Shown here: in pieces, positions 52,706 through 62,412 of the stretch | How positions within the stretch are numbered: the stretch's first letter is position 1 | Layout: every line of letters begins with the position of its first letter | The notes under the pieces: model-generated | What the model was told of the DNA's origin: nothing | Databases searched by the model: none | What the model saw: only the letters and a program-made list of their open reading frames with translations | NCBI RefSeq assembly: GCF_900129275.1 | Contig: NZ_FQUX01000001.1 | Location: forward strand, 1,054,001 to 1,118,000 | Origin: Arenibacter palladensis | Lineage (GTDB): Bacteria; Bacteroidota; Bacteroidia; Flavobacteriales; Flavobacteriaceae | Length of the DNA: 64,000 nt | Direction of reading: 5' to 3' | Position numbers and translations under genes: made by a program

Positions 52706-55151
52706 CCAAATACGATTTAATGGCCAAGATTAAAACGGTGCATTTGTTATGGAGGTCCCTGTAAGTTTGTTTTAAATCCTTATGTTCCCGTTGGCCCATT
52801 TCCAAAATTTCCATTTGTTCTAGAATAGGAACGATTTCCGTACTATTTAATTGACGGAACATGGGGAGCATTCTGTGAGACACAACATTCACTTTTTTAA
52901 TGTCCAAGTCATCTACAGCCTTTTTCAATCTTTCCATATTGGTTTTGGTGTCGGTAATAAAGGTCTGTAAAACTTCGGCGATGCCCTCCTCATCATCACC
53001 TAAAAATGAGGAAATAACGCCAAGATGGAATAGGTTGGAACCGGAGGTGATGAGAGGTTTCGTTTTACTATCTGCTTCTTCATGAACTGAATGGGGGAAT
53101 AAGTTGGTCAATACTTTCAGGAACATATCTTTGGTAAAAGGTTTCTGTAAGATATCTGAAAAACCTGCTTCAATATACTGCTCTCTTTTTAAATCCTTTC
53201 TCCCGGTCATGGCTACTATGGGTTGCCCGGCAAAATGTGAATATGTGCCGTTTTGTAGATTGCTCAACACTTCAAAACCTGTGATATTTGGCATTTGAAT
53301 ATCGGTCAGGACCATGTTGTACTTAAGTATTCCTGTTTTTGAAACCTCATAAAAATTATTGTAAGTAAGGGAAGAGAGTCCTAAATGTTGACAAACTTCC
53401 TTAAGTAGTTTTAGCATAGCAGGGTCATCATCTATGATAAGGAGGGATAACTTAATTTTTGGGTTGATTTCTATTTTCTTGGGAGAATTCAATGGTTTTT
53501 TTGATATCTCCAGTGGAATTTCAACCGTAAATGTACTGCCTTTGTTTTCCTCGCTTTGGAGACTAATTTTTCCACCTAAGAGTTCGGTGAGTTTTTTGGA
53601 AATGGTAAGGCCTAGTCCGTAACCGCCATATTTTTTGTCCATATGGTCCTCGGCCTGGGTAAACTCCTTAAAAATGTGCTCTTGTTTTTCTTTTTTAATA
53701 CCTATGCCAGAATCGGTAACCTGAATTGAGGTTTGGTAATTGCCATTGTCCTCACCTTTTACCTTAGCTTCAACTTTTATGAATCCTTCGTCGGTAAATT
53801 TATAGGCATTGCCAATTAGGTTGGTCAAAATTTGTCTTATCCTAAAAGGATCTCCCAAAACGGGATTATCCAATTGCCTGTCTATTTTTAGCTGGAGTTC
53901 TATGGGTTTCGTTAAATGTATTTCCTTGAGGTTTTCGGCAGTTTCCCTAATAAGATCGGAAAGTATAAATGCTGTCTGGTCTATCTTGATTTTTCCCGCC
54001 TCCAATTTAGAAAAATCCAATAGATCGTTCACTAGGCTATCCACATATTTTGATGCGGATTTTACATTCTTTAAATAGGATACCTGTTTGCCCGAGAGCC
54101 CTGTGTTTTCCATTAATTCTGAATAACCTGTTATGGTATTCAATGGCGTTCGCAGGTCATGGCTGACCGTAGAGATTAGTTGTTCCCGACTTCTTAAAAG
54201 GGATTCGGAAAATTTCTTTTCCTTCTCTAGCTGCTGTCTGTACAGTTGTACCTTCCAATAATCTTTGGTAATCAAAAAAGTGAAGAGACCCACAATGGCT
54301 ATGCCCAGCAAGCTGGCAAAACCGGCCACACGTAGGCTTCTTTTTAGGGCAGTTTGTTTTTTTAGGTTGTCATTGTAGGACTTTGTTATTACTTCCTGTT
54401 CAAAGGCAGAAATAATACTTCGTAGCTGTTGGGAAATTTCCAGGTCGGCCCTACTTAATTGCAATTCTTTCTGCGCTACCGAACGCAAGGCCTTGGTATT
54501 GCTCTGTTTTGCCTCGGCCAAAAGCGATTTGGAAACCGTTAAAACAGAATCTACCCGTTGGGAAACAGGAATGTTACTGGTGTCTTTTGGGACGTTTTCA
54601 CTTAGGTATTCTGCCCATTTTTTTAAGGTATTCTTAGCATCAGGAGGTAAGTCCGAATAATTGGGATTAAGGCTTTCAGGAGTAATTTTTCCAAGGGATT
54701 CCTCAATTTTACTGAATTCCTTGAGGGCATTGTCTATAGAATTGTTGGTTTCGCTTTTTCTTTTTAATCGAAGTAGTTCATTGCTGTTGAATACCTTTTT
54801 TTTAAGAAGACCCTGCACGCTATCCAACATTTCCTTTTGATAGTCATTAACCGTTAGTAACTTAAGGGAGTCTATGGTGATAAAGATGGAATCTATCTTT
54901 TGGGCATAGGCCGTAAAACTTTTTGGAGTCTTTTTTTGGAGCGCCAGTTTGGAAAGACTTTCCGCCTCATATAGTTCCGTTAGCAGGGAGCCTGTTTTTA
55001 GTAATTTGGCATCATTTTCCGTTGCTGTGTCTGTAGATACAAATACCTTTATTTCAGAAAATATAAAATAGGCCACAACTAGGGTCAATATCCCAAGCAT
55101 TAAGTAGCTGAACATTATTTTAAAGGTGAATTTGTTCTTAGTCTTGTTCAT
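52680..55151 (-). CDS. Hybrid sensor histidine kinase with receiver and HPt domains
   Basis: An 823-aa membrane protein with TM segments at about 10-32 and 275-297 enclosing a helical periplasmic sensor. HisKA has the phospho-His in STVSHDLRTPLN (about 332). HATPase shows YGGYGLGLTISKKL. The receiver (about 570-690) has Asp in VLTDIQMP. The HPt domain ends the protein, with the His in VVSHRMLPMF (about 757). A full His-Asp-His relay is present, so the final Asp is likely on the convergent NtrC-type regulator next door (inference). Confidence 0.92.
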   Translation of the reverse strand: MNKTKNKFTFKIMFSYLMLGILTLVVAYFIFSEIKVFVSTDTATENDAKLLKTGSLLTELYEAESLSKLALQKKTPKSFTAYAQKIDSIFITIDSLKLLTVNDYQKEMLDSVQGLLKKKVFNSNELLRLKRKSETNNSIDNALKEFSKIEESLGKITPESLNPNYSDLPPDAKNTLKKWAEYLSENVPKDTSNIPVSQRVDSVLTVSKSLLAEAKQSNTKALRSVAQKELQLSRADLEISQQLRSIISAFEQEVITKSYNDNLKKQTALKRSLRVAGFASLLGIAIVGLFTFLITKDYWKVQLYRQQLEKEKKFSESLLRSREQLISTVSHDLRTPLNTITGYSELMENTGLSGKQVSYLKNVKSASKYVDSLVNDLLDFSKLEAGKIKIDQTAFILSDLIRETAENLKEIHLTKPIELQLKIDRQLDNPVLGDPFRIRQILTNLIGNAYKFTDEGFIKVEAKVKGEDNGNYQTSIQVTDSGIGIKKEKQEHIFKEFTQAEDHMDKKYGGYGLGLTISKKLTELLGGKISLQSEENKGSTFTVEIPLEISKKPLNSPKKIEINPKIKLSLLIIDDDPAMLKLLKEVCQHLGLSSLTYNNFYEVSKTGILKYNMVLTDIQMPNITGFEVLSNLQNGTYSHFAGQPIVAMTGRKDLKREQYIEAGFSDILQKPFTKDMFLKVLTNLFPHSVHEEADSKTKPLITSGSNLFHLGVISSFLGDDEEGIAEVLQTFITDTKTNMERLKKAVDDLDIKKVNVVSHRMLPMFRQLNSTEIVPILEQMEILEMGQREHKDLKQTYRDLHNKCTVLILAIKSYLATSPNYSD

Positions 55152-55267
55152 TAATAATTCCAGTTTTTACGGCTGTTATTCTAATTTACGTATTTCAAGG
55201 CCCAATGGTCTATAAATTATAGTTAATTATTTATTGCTTTTTATTATGATATTAGAATGGGCGTATG

Positions 55268-55275
55268 TAAATTTG
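55268..55275 (+). promoter_or_regulatory. Candidate -7 box upstream of the TPP riboswitch
   Basis: TAAATTTG fits TAnnTTTG and lies just before the riboswitch core, so the leader RNA would start near 55281. Confidence 0.5.
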
Positions 55276-55280
55276 CGCCC

Positions 55281-55360
55281 GTCTCAAAGGGGTGCTTGTT
55301 AGGTCAGGCTGAGATTATACCCAAGGAACCTGGGCAGGTAATGCTGCCAAGGGATGCGAA
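55281..55360 (+). ncRNA. TPP riboswitch (THI element)
   Basis: The core blocks are in order: GGGGTGC (near 55289), GCTGAGATTATACCC (about 55308-55322) and GAACCTGGGCAGGTAATGCTG (about 55326-55346), closing with AGGGATGCGA. CTGAGA and GGTAATGC-type bases contact the pyrimidine and pyrophosphate parts of TPP. No strong terminator follows, so control may be at translation of the receptor gene 120 nt downstream. Confidence 0.93.
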
Positions 55361-55479
55361 AATCGCGTTTTGGAATTTCCAACGTTTTATTTTCGATACA
55401 ATTTTGTAATCGGAAAAAAACAAAAATCAATTTTTAACAAGAATAATAGCCCCTTTTATTCGTAACAAATGTATTACGG

Positions 55480-57651
55480 ATGAAAACTATGTTCACAACG
55501 GTCGCTATCGTAGCGACTACGCTTTTGGCGATTGGCCAAGAGAAACCCAAAGATTCTTTGGAAGGAAAAGAAATTGCCTTGGATGAGGTATTGGTATCCG
55601 CCGTTAGGGTTACCAAGCAATCTCCGGTAACCTTTACCAACCTCACCAAAGAACAAATCAAACCCAGAAATTTAGGACAGGATATTCCTATTTTAATGAA
55701 TTTTCTTCCAGCCGTGGTTACCACTTCCGATGCTGGTGCAGGTGTTGGTTACACAGGTATCCGGGTTCGTGGAAGTGACGGTACGCGTGTAAACGTTACC
55801 ATTAACGGGATTCCCTACAACGATGCCGAATCGCATGGTTCGTTTTGGGTAAACATGCCCGATTTTGCCTCTTCCACAGAAAGCTTGCAACTACAACGTG
55901 GGGTGGGAACATCAACAAATGGATCGGGAGCCTTTGGAGCCAGTTTAAATTTGTTGACCGATGCCGTTTCCGACGAGGCTTTTGGTCAGATTTCGTCTTC
56001 CATAGGTAGTTTTGGAACACTTAGGAACAATTTAAAGTTTAGCACCGGATTGTTGAACGATCATGTGGAAATTGCCGGGCGCTTGTCCCGAATTACTTCT
56101 GACGGCTACATTGACAGGGCTTCTTCCGAATTGGATTCCTATTTTTTACAAGGGTCCTATGTGGATGACAATACTTTGGTGAAAGCATTGCTCTTTGGTG
56201 GGCATGAAATAACCTATCAGGCTTGGAACGGAATAGATGCCGAAACCTTGGAATCTGACAGGACTTTCAATTCCGCGGGAATCTATACCGATGAAAATGG
56301 AATTACCCAGTTTTATGACCACGAAGTGGATAATTATAGGCAGAATCATTTTCAATTGCATTGGAACGAACAAATTGCGGATAATTGGAATACCAACCTG
56401 GCATTCCATTTTACTAAAGGAAGAGGTTTTTTTGAACAATATAAGGAAGATGATGATTTTGGCACCTATGGAATTGAGCCAATAATGGTTGATGGGGAAG
56501 TAGTGGATGAAACCGATCTAATACGCAGGCGCTGGCTGGTGAATGATTTTTACGGAACCACTTTTTCCGCAAATTATGATAAAGAGAGTTTGAATTTAAT
56601 TCTTGGAGGAGGTTGGAACAAATATGAAGGAAGCCATTTCGGTGAAATTATTTGGGCCCGTTTTTCCAACAATAAGGATTATGAAGACAGGTATTATGAT
56701 GACAGTTCCGTTAAAACAGACCTAAATCTTTTTGCCAAGGCCAATTACAAGTTTAACGACCAATGGAGTGCCTATGGAGATATACAGTTTAGGACCATTG
56801 GTTATGAGGCAAATGGGGAAGACACAGGACTCGTTGATGATACCTTTAATTTTTTCAACCCCAAGCTTGGGATTACCTATGATCTGAACGTAAATAATAA
56901 TTTTTACCTCTCTTATGCCAGGGCCAATCGTGAACCCAACAGAAATGATTATGAAAACGGTAGCCCTAAGCCTGAAAAGTTGAACGATTATGAGTTGGGA
57001 TGGCGCTATATTTCTCCGGATGTACAATTGAATACCAATGTGTACTTTATGGGATATAAGGATCAATTGGTGCTCACTGGTGAATTAAATGATGTTGGAG
57101 CCCCTTTACGTGCCAATGTTGGGGACAGTTACCGTTTAGGTTTGGAAATTGACGCTACCATAGCCTTGGGAAATCAGTTTAAAATACGTCCCAATGTGGC
57201 CTTGAGCAGAAACAGAAACAAGGATTTTGTGTTTCAACGTGATGGCGAACTGCAAGAACTTGGGGATACCCATATTTCCTTTTCGCCAGATATTATTGTA
57301 GGAAACGTTTTAACCTATCAGCCTAAGGAAAATGTCCAATTAAGCTTGTTGACCAAGTTTGTTGGAGAACAATATATGGGTAATATAGATTCCGAAGGAT
57401 CTAAGTTGGATTCGTATTCTCAAACCGATTTTAATGTGCAATACGAAATCAGCACCGGTGGATTTGTTAAGAGCATAGTTTTATCTGGATTGGTCAATAA
57501 CATATTCGATTCCTTATATGTGTCCAATGGATACTTTTATACTTTTGATGATGATTATTCAGTTCCCGGAACCGTTACCACCTATGAAGGAGCTGGTTAT
57601 TATCCGCAGGCAGGAATTAATTTCCTTCTTGGGGCATCTATAAGTTTTTAG
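55480..57651 (+). CDS. TonB-dependent outer-membrane receptor, probably for thiamine
   Basis: A 723-aa protein with a signal peptide (VAIVATTLLAIGQE). The plug domain spans about 35-160 (PRNLGQDIPILMNFLPAVVT, GYTGIRVRGSDGTRVNVTIN, GIPYNDAESHGSFWVNMPDF) and a 22-strand barrel follows, ending in LLGASISF with the terminal Phe. Because it stands under a TPP riboswitch, thiamine or a precursor is the likely cargo. It is monocistronic; a terminator follows. Confidence 0.9.
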   Translation: MKTMFTTVAIVATTLLAIGQEKPKDSLEGKEIALDEVLVSAVRVTKQSPVTFTNLTKEQIKPRNLGQDIPILMNFLPAVVTTSDAGAGVGYTGIRVRGSDGTRVNVTINGIPYNDAESHGSFWVNMPDFASSTESLQLQRGVGTSTNGSGAFGASLNLLTDAVSDEAFGQISSSIGSFGTLRNNLKFSTGLLNDHVEIAGRLSRITSDGYIDRASSELDSYFLQGSYVDDNTLVKALLFGGHEITYQAWNGIDAETLESDRTFNSAGIYTDENGITQFYDHEVDNYRQNHFQLHWNEQIADNWNTNLAFHFTKGRGFFEQYKEDDDFGTYGIEPIMVDGEVVDETDLIRRRWLVNDFYGTTFSANYDKESLNLILGGGWNKYEGSHFGEIIWARFSNNKDYEDRYYDDSSVKTDLNLFAKANYKFNDQWSAYGDIQFRTIGYEANGEDTGLVDDTFNFFNPKLGITYDLNVNNNFYLSYARANREPNRNDYENGSPKPEKLNDYELGWRYISPDVQLNTNVYFMGYKDQLVLTGELNDVGAPLRANVGDSYRLGLEIDATIALGNQFKIRPNVALSRNRNKDFVFQRDGELQELGDTHISFSPDIIVGNVLTYQPKENVQLSLLTKFVGEQYMGNIDSEGSKLDSYSQTDFNVQYEISTGGFVKSIVLSGLVNNIFDSLYVSNGYFYTFDDDYSVPGTVTTYEGAGYYPQAGINFLLGASISF

Positions 57652-57681
57652 GAGCACATTACTGTTTTATTCCAAAACTTT

Positions 57682-57726
57682 AAAACCCCTATGTTGGCTT
57701 ATTCGGCCAACATAGGGGTTTGTTTT
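57682..57726 (+). terminator. Terminator between the TonB receptor and the convergent oxidoreductase gene
   Basis: AAACCCCTATGTTGGC and GCCAACATAGGGGTTT pair around ttattcg, followed by TGTTTTT. The stem may serve both strands. Confidence 0.9.
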
Positions 57727-57785
57727 TATATTCCCCTTTATAATAGAACTATACCGTTTAGGAGAACTAATTCTTCGGAAGAAGA

Positions 57786-59162
57786 TTATACATTTTCAGG
57801 CACTATATACGGATACCTGTACTTTCTGGTAAGCATTAGATCAGCTTCTTCATTATTAATAAATTTTTCGAACTCTCCATTAAATTTTAAAGTTTCCCCT
57901 ACACGGTAAGCTATATTGGCAATCAAGGGAAGAACGGTGGACATATGCCCTGTCTCTATATCGCAATTTAAAACATGATGGCTTCCTGAGCGAACCCCGT
58001 CTATAAAGTTCCCATAATGACCTTTGCTGTCAGGGGCGGTCAAAAAGGAGGTGTCGCCTCCAACGGCAGCGCTACCGGCCATTTCAGAACCTGCAAAGGG
58101 TTCTGTTTCCTTTCCTCTGTACGCTTTCCAGGTAGAGCCGTTTACTTCCATCCATCCTTCCGTTCCGTAAAACATATTCCCAATCTTAATGCCTAAATTG
58201 GCCTCATGGTTGGTGTACCTGCCGCGGGTTTCAAATTCCAATATTTTTCCATCCTCATATTCAAAAACCGAAGTTTGGGTGTTTGGGGTTTCCTGTGAAC
58301 ATTCCTGGGGTGTAAATCCAAAAATACCTCCCATAGACTGCACTTTTACCGGATGTACTTTTTTGTTGAGACCCCATCTGGCGATATCAAATTGATGTGG
58401 CCCTTGGTTGCCGGTGTCACCATTACCGGTATCCCAGTGCCAATGCCAATTATAGTGTCCCTTTTTTTCATTATAAGGCCTATAGGTTGCAGGACCCAGC
58501 CAAAGATCATAGTTCAAAGTTGATGGTGATACGCTATCTGGGGAAATTCCGAAGGAATCCCTAGGTTTAAAACAGTTGCCTCGAGATAGAAATACCTCTC
58601 CAATACCCCCACGATGCAAGAAATCCATGGCCTGCATTACATTGCTTATGGATCTGTTTTGGAATCCTACCTGTACCACTCGATTATATTTTCGTGCAGC
58701 CTCAACCATTTTTCTTCCCTCCCAAACATTATGGGAGCTAGGTTTTTCAACATACACATGTTTTCCTGCCTGGCAGGCCCAGATGGTGGCCAGTGCGTGC
58801 CAATGATTGGGAACTGCTACTACTACGGCGTCTATTTCCTTGTCCTCAAATACTCGGCGCATATCTTCCTCCGTACCTGGTTTGTTGCCTTTTTGGTTTT
58901 TGGCAGCCATTTTTACATTATCGCCCAAAACGGCAGAGTCAACATCACAAACGGTTTTAATATGTACTCCATCATTGTACATCTCGGAAAAATTTTCCAA
59001 CAAATTACTTCCACGACCCCTAACACCAATAGACCCTAGGATTACACGGTCATTGGCACCAATAATGTTTCCGTAAGATTTTGCGGAAAAGGCAGATGCG
59101 CCAACAACAACACCGGTACTGGCAAGGGTAGTTTTTTTAATAAAGTCTCTTCTGTTGTCCAT
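57786..59162 (-). CDS. Gfo/Idh/MocA-family oxidoreductase with Tat signal
   Basis: A 458-aa protein with a twin-arginine signal (NRRDFIKKTTLASTGVVVGA). The Rossmann domain shows LGSIGVRGRGSNLL, AVVVAVPNHWHALATIWACQ and the VEKPSS motif that holds the nicotinamide. The C-terminal domain has GPHQFDIARWGL with the catalytic-type His. Export as a folded cofactor enzyme is consistent with the Tat signal. It is the third gene of a minus-strand carbohydrate unit. Confidence 0.88.
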   Translation of the reverse strand: MDNRRDFIKKTTLASTGVVVGASAFSAKSYGNIIGANDRVILGSIGVRGRGSNLLENFSEMYNDGVHIKTVCDVDSAVLGDNVKMAAKNQKGNKPGTEEDMRRVFEDKEIDAVVVAVPNHWHALATIWACQAGKHVYVEKPSSHNVWEGRKMVEAARKYNRVVQVGFQNRSISNVMQAMDFLHRGGIGEVFLSRGNCFKPRDSFGISPDSVSPSTLNYDLWLGPATYRPYNEKKGHYNWHWHWDTGNGDTGNQGPHQFDIARWGLNKKVHPVKVQSMGGIFGFTPQECSQETPNTQTSVFEYEDGKILEFETRGRYTNHEANLGIKIGNMFYGTEGWMEVNGSTWKAYRGKETEPFAGSEMAGSAAVGGDTSFLTAPDSKGHYGNFIDGVRSGSHHVLNCDIETGHMSTVLPLIANIAYRVGETLKFNGEFEKFINNEEADLMLTRKYRYPYIVPENV

Positions 59163-59215
59163 AATTATGTTTTATAAATAGTATTAGGATTTTCTTTGAT
59201 AAGCCTTGTAGCAAT

Positions 59216-60310
59216 TTATTGGGCTGAGAATTTGTCAAATTCCGCATCAAGTTCGGACTTTTCCAAATTTTTACTGGCAACTATAATTCGATGTTTAAAG
59301 GTTACATCCTCCCCTTGGTCCAGGCTTAGGTTCAACGATTCCTTGCCATCACTAAAGACTTCCTGTCCTAAAGGATTGGCTGCAAAAAGGCCATAACCAC
59401 GGGTATGCCAATAGGTAGGATAACCGGCATTGGAAGTATGGTCCAGTATTGCCAAGGATATTTTTTCGTCCCCAATGTTGGATCTTAAATTCACCCAATT
59501 GGATCTTTTTCCCCAACAGTCATTTCCTTCAATATTTTCGCTATTAATGTAATTTCCATTTACACCTTCATTGTTTAGTACAGGGACTCCTGTAGGGATT
59601 CCATTGGAATCGGTAAAAATATCGGGCTTGTCGGAAGGGTGCTCCAATTCGCGTGTAACCCTTATGCCCAGAACTCCCTCCTTGTTATCCTTAAAAATCA
59701 CTTTTTCATTGGGGGCAGAAAGGTTGGTGATACGATCTATGGAATATTCATCGTGATCGCCTCTAAAAATAAAAGTGGTGTTTTCTTTTAATAAAACCTT
59801 TCCTTCGTTGGAAACCCAATCCATGGTTACCTTTAGGCTTCCTTCCTCATTGCCGTCTTCCATGCCCAGTATCTCCTTGTGAATAATGGTACCATAACTT
59901 CCTCTCTTTTCAACCTTAATGGAATCTGAATTGTTCCAAAAATCCAAGCCGTTAACATCACCGTAATTGAACCAGACTCCTACGTGATGCGGATGGTCCA
60001 CCCTTTCTCCGACGGATGGTTCCAGGGGATATTTTCTGGTGATTTTGGTGCCCTTAGGGGTTATTAAAGGGTATAATACGGGTTTTTTAATGTTGGTGGG
60101 GTAGATATAGGAGGTAAATAGATTGCCATCAATAAATACATCCACCTTTTTCTCTTGATCGTTACGGACTAGTTTTATTCTTTTTTCTGTCTTGGGTTGA
60201 ATGTCGGCCTCGACCGTTTTATCAGACTTGGCCTGCTTACAGGATACCATAAAGACTAGGGCTATAACACTGCTTAAACCCGATTTAAGAAGTAATTTTG
60301 GTGTGTTCAT
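59216..60310 (-). CDS. PmoA-like (DUF6807) lipoprotein
   Basis: A 364-aa lipoprotein (lipobox in ALVFMVSC, Cys about residue 24) with the DUF6807/'methane oxygenase PmoA' pattern: YIYPTNIKKPVLYPLITPKG, HPHHVGVWFNYGDVNGLDFW and YPTYWHTRGYGLFAANPLG. It is unrelated to methane oxidation in this context and appears in Bacteroidota sugar-degradation clusters. It sits between the DUF1080 gene and the Tat oxidoreductase gene. Confidence 0.82.
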   Translation of the reverse strand: MNTPKLLLKSGLSSVIALVFMVSCKQAKSDKTVEADIQPKTEKRIKLVRNDQEKKVDVFIDGNLFTSYIYPTNIKKPVLYPLITPKGTKITRKYPLEPSVGERVDHPHHVGVWFNYGDVNGLDFWNNSDSIKVEKRGSYGTIIHKEILGMEDGNEEGSLKVTMDWVSNEGKVLLKENTTFIFRGDHDEYSIDRITNLSAPNEKVIFKDNKEGVLGIRVTRELEHPSDKPDIFTDSNGIPTGVPVLNNEGVNGNYINSENIEGNDCWGKRSNWVNLRSNIGDEKISLAILDHTSNAGYPTYWHTRGYGLFAANPLGQEVFSDGKESLNLSLDQGEDVTFKHRIIVASKNLEKSELDAEFDKFSAQ

Positions 60311-60364
60311 TCTTGTTGATCGATATTGAATTAGATTAATTTGTTCCGCGAGCCAATAGTTCCA

Positions 60365-60961
60365 CTACATTTTTCCAATTTTAATGTTTCGGAAGCTGGC
60401 GGTCATCTCGGTGTTTGGGTGTAGTTGCAAGCCTATGGGTCCCGTTTTAACATAACTGTCGGAAGTGTAGCTCATAACGTGTTTGTTGTTGAGCCAAACT
60501 TCGTAATAACCGGCAATGGCTATCACTTTTATGGTATTCCAGTCGTTGGGCTTTAGGATCTCTTTGACGTTTTGGGCTTCTACGGGATACTTTTTTCCTA
60601 CAATATAGGGGGAGCCGGTCATATCTCGCTTTAAAGAGCCTGAAATACCCATTTGAATCTGTTCTTTGTCGTTTCTAAGGAAAATCCCCGTATCTACTGT
60701 TCCCTCGTCATATCTGAAGTCGGTTTCAATTACGAAATCGGTATATTCCTTGTCGGTCCATAAAATAGATCCCTTTTTATCGGGACCACTTTTGGCCCGT
60801 AATATTCCGTTTTCCACGGACCACCATATGTTGTTTTCAGGAACAACCCATCCTTTGAGATTTTTTCCGTTAAAAGCACTTTTAAGTACAGGGTCTTGTG
60901 CAAACATGTTTAACGTAATAAAATTCACTAGAAGAAACGTACAAATAATTTTAGCTTTCAT
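60365..60961 (-). CDS. Exported DUF1080 (3-keto-disaccharide hydrolase-like) protein
   Basis: A 198-aa protein with a signal peptide and a single DUF1080 domain: AFNGKNLKGWVVPENNIWWS, FVIETDFRYDEGTVDTGIFL and TASFRNIKIGKM at the end. It lacks the extra N-terminal domain of the protein at 33880. First gene of the unit DUF1080 - DUF6807 - Tat oxidoreductase, which fits oxidation of a sugar at C3 followed by cleavage of the keto-glycoside (inference). Confidence 0.85.
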   Translation of the reverse strand: MKAKIICTFLLVNFITLNMFAQDPVLKSAFNGKNLKGWVVPENNIWWSVENGILRAKSGPDKKGSILWTDKEYTDFVIETDFRYDEGTVDTGIFLRNDKEQIQMGISGSLKRDMTGSPYIVGKKYPVEAQNVKEILKPNDWNTIKVIAIAGYYEVWLNNKHVMSYTSDSYVKTGPIGLQLHPNTEMTASFRNIKIGKM

Positions 60962-61369
60962 GTAATTAAGGTTTTAACGGTGATACTCTATATAGGAATG
61001 TGGTCAATGATTAATAAAAACAGTTCTTAAATTATTGAGCAGTACATCAAATTATTGTTAATACCGTACCGTTTTTTTATAAAACTATTTAAAAACTATG
61101 TCATTTTCCAATTTTATCTGCCAAAATTTGAGGATAAGCTAAGTATTGGTAAAATACCATTAAGTAGAGTTAAGAATTGTGAAGTTGGGCATGGTCTTTC
61201 AATAAAAAAGAACAATAGCTGTGCTGCATAACAGATAATTAAGTTTTCATTTTTCAAGATTCAAATAGATGTAAGCTTCTTTTCATTTCAATTTTAAGAA
61301 TTTTGGTAATATTTTAGGGCATTAAGAGGAATCCTAAATTTTGGTGTATTTTATTCATTTTATAACCGT
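60962..61369. other. Divergent intergenic region of the carbohydrate cluster
   Basis: AT-rich, no ORF recognised. It must hold the promoters of the DUF1080 unit (-) and the oxidoreductase at 61417 (+). No operator repeat could be fixed. Confidence 0.4.
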
Positions 61370-61377
61370 TATTTTTG
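61370..61377 (+). promoter_or_regulatory. Candidate -7 box of the Gfo/Idh gene
   Basis: TATTTTTG fits TAnnTTTG and lies 39 nt before ATG 61417. No -33 TTG at the usual spacing. Confidence 0.4.
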
Positions 61378-61416
61378 TGATTCAAGTAGATAGCCAAAAC
61401 CTTTAAATTTTAGATA

Positions 61417-62406
61417 ATGAACAATACTAGTTACAAGAAACCACTGCGATGGGGCATAATTGGTTGTGGAGCGGTTACTGAGGTTAAAAGCGGGCCACCT
61501 TATCAACAGACCAAAGATTTTGAATTGATAGCTGTTATGCGAAGGGATGAAGAAAAGGCAGAGGACTATGCCAAAAGACATGGAGTCCCTAAATTTTATT
61601 CCAAAGCAGAGGATTTGATAGCGGATCCAGAGGTAGATGCCGTTTATATTGCCACTCCACCGGATACCCATAAACATTATGCCTTAATGGTGGCCAAAGC
61701 GGGCAAGCCTTGTTGTGTGGAGAAACCCATGGCCCCAAGCTATGTGGACAGTTTGGAGATGTACAATGCTTTTAAGGAAAGAAATTTGCCGCTTTTTGTA
61801 GCTTATTATAGGCGCTCCTTGCCTAGGTTTCTAAAAATTAAGGAATGGATAGACAATGGTGATATTGGGGAAGTAAGACATATCCGATGGCATTTGTCCA
61901 AGCCCCCAAGTGCTGAAGATCTTGATAAAACATACAATTGGCGGACCGATGTTGAAATTGCCCCAGGGGGTTATTTTGATGATTTGGCAAGCCATGGGTT
62001 GGATTTGTTTTCATTTTATCTCGGGGATATTGAAAATGTCTTTGGGGTAAGCACCAACCAACAAGGACTATATACTGCAAAAGATGCCATCGCCGCTTGT
62101 TGGATATACAAAAATGGAGTTACTGGGGAAGGCAGTTGGAATTTTGGCACCTCGGAAAGAGTGGATATGGTGGAAATTATAGGCAGTGCCGGTAAAATAT
62201 CTTTTCCAGTTTTTGATGAAGGGGATATCACCCTAAGCAATGAAAATGGTATTCAAAATCTCTTTATTGATCACCCAAAGCACGTACAGCAATTTCATGT
62301 GGAAAACTTACGGGCAGATTTGTTGGAAAACAGGGAGCATCCTTCAACTGGGAAGTCGGGAGTGCATACCAGCTGGATAATGGATAAAATCTTAGGACAG
62401 ATCTAA
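61417..62406 (+). CDS. Gfo/Idh/MocA-family oxidoreductase (cytosolic)
   Basis: A 329-aa protein with WGIIGCGAVTEVKSGPPYQ (nucleotide-binding loop), VYIATPPDTHKHYALMVAKA, the nicotinamide-binding VEKPMAPSY and GYFDDLASHGLDLFSFYLG with the conserved Asp/His. There is no export signal, unlike the homologue at 57786. It reads divergently from the DUF1080 unit and probably acts on the same sugar inside the cell (inference). Confidence 0.88.
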   Translation: MNNTSYKKPLRWGIIGCGAVTEVKSGPPYQQTKDFELIAVMRRDEEKAEDYAKRHGVPKFYSKAEDLIADPEVDAVYIATPPDTHKHYALMVAKAGKPCCVEKPMAPSYVDSLEMYNAFKERNLPLFVAYYRRSLPRFLKIKEWIDNGDIGEVRHIRWHLSKPPSAEDLDKTYNWRTDVEIAPGGYFDDLASHGLDLFSFYLGDIENVFGVSTNQQGLYTAKDAIAACWIYKNGVTGEGSWNFGTSERVDMVEIIGSAGKISFPVFDEGDITLSNENGIQNLFIDHPKHVQQFHVENLRADLLENREHPSTGKSGVHTSWIMDKILGQI

Positions 62407-62412
62407 GGGTTG

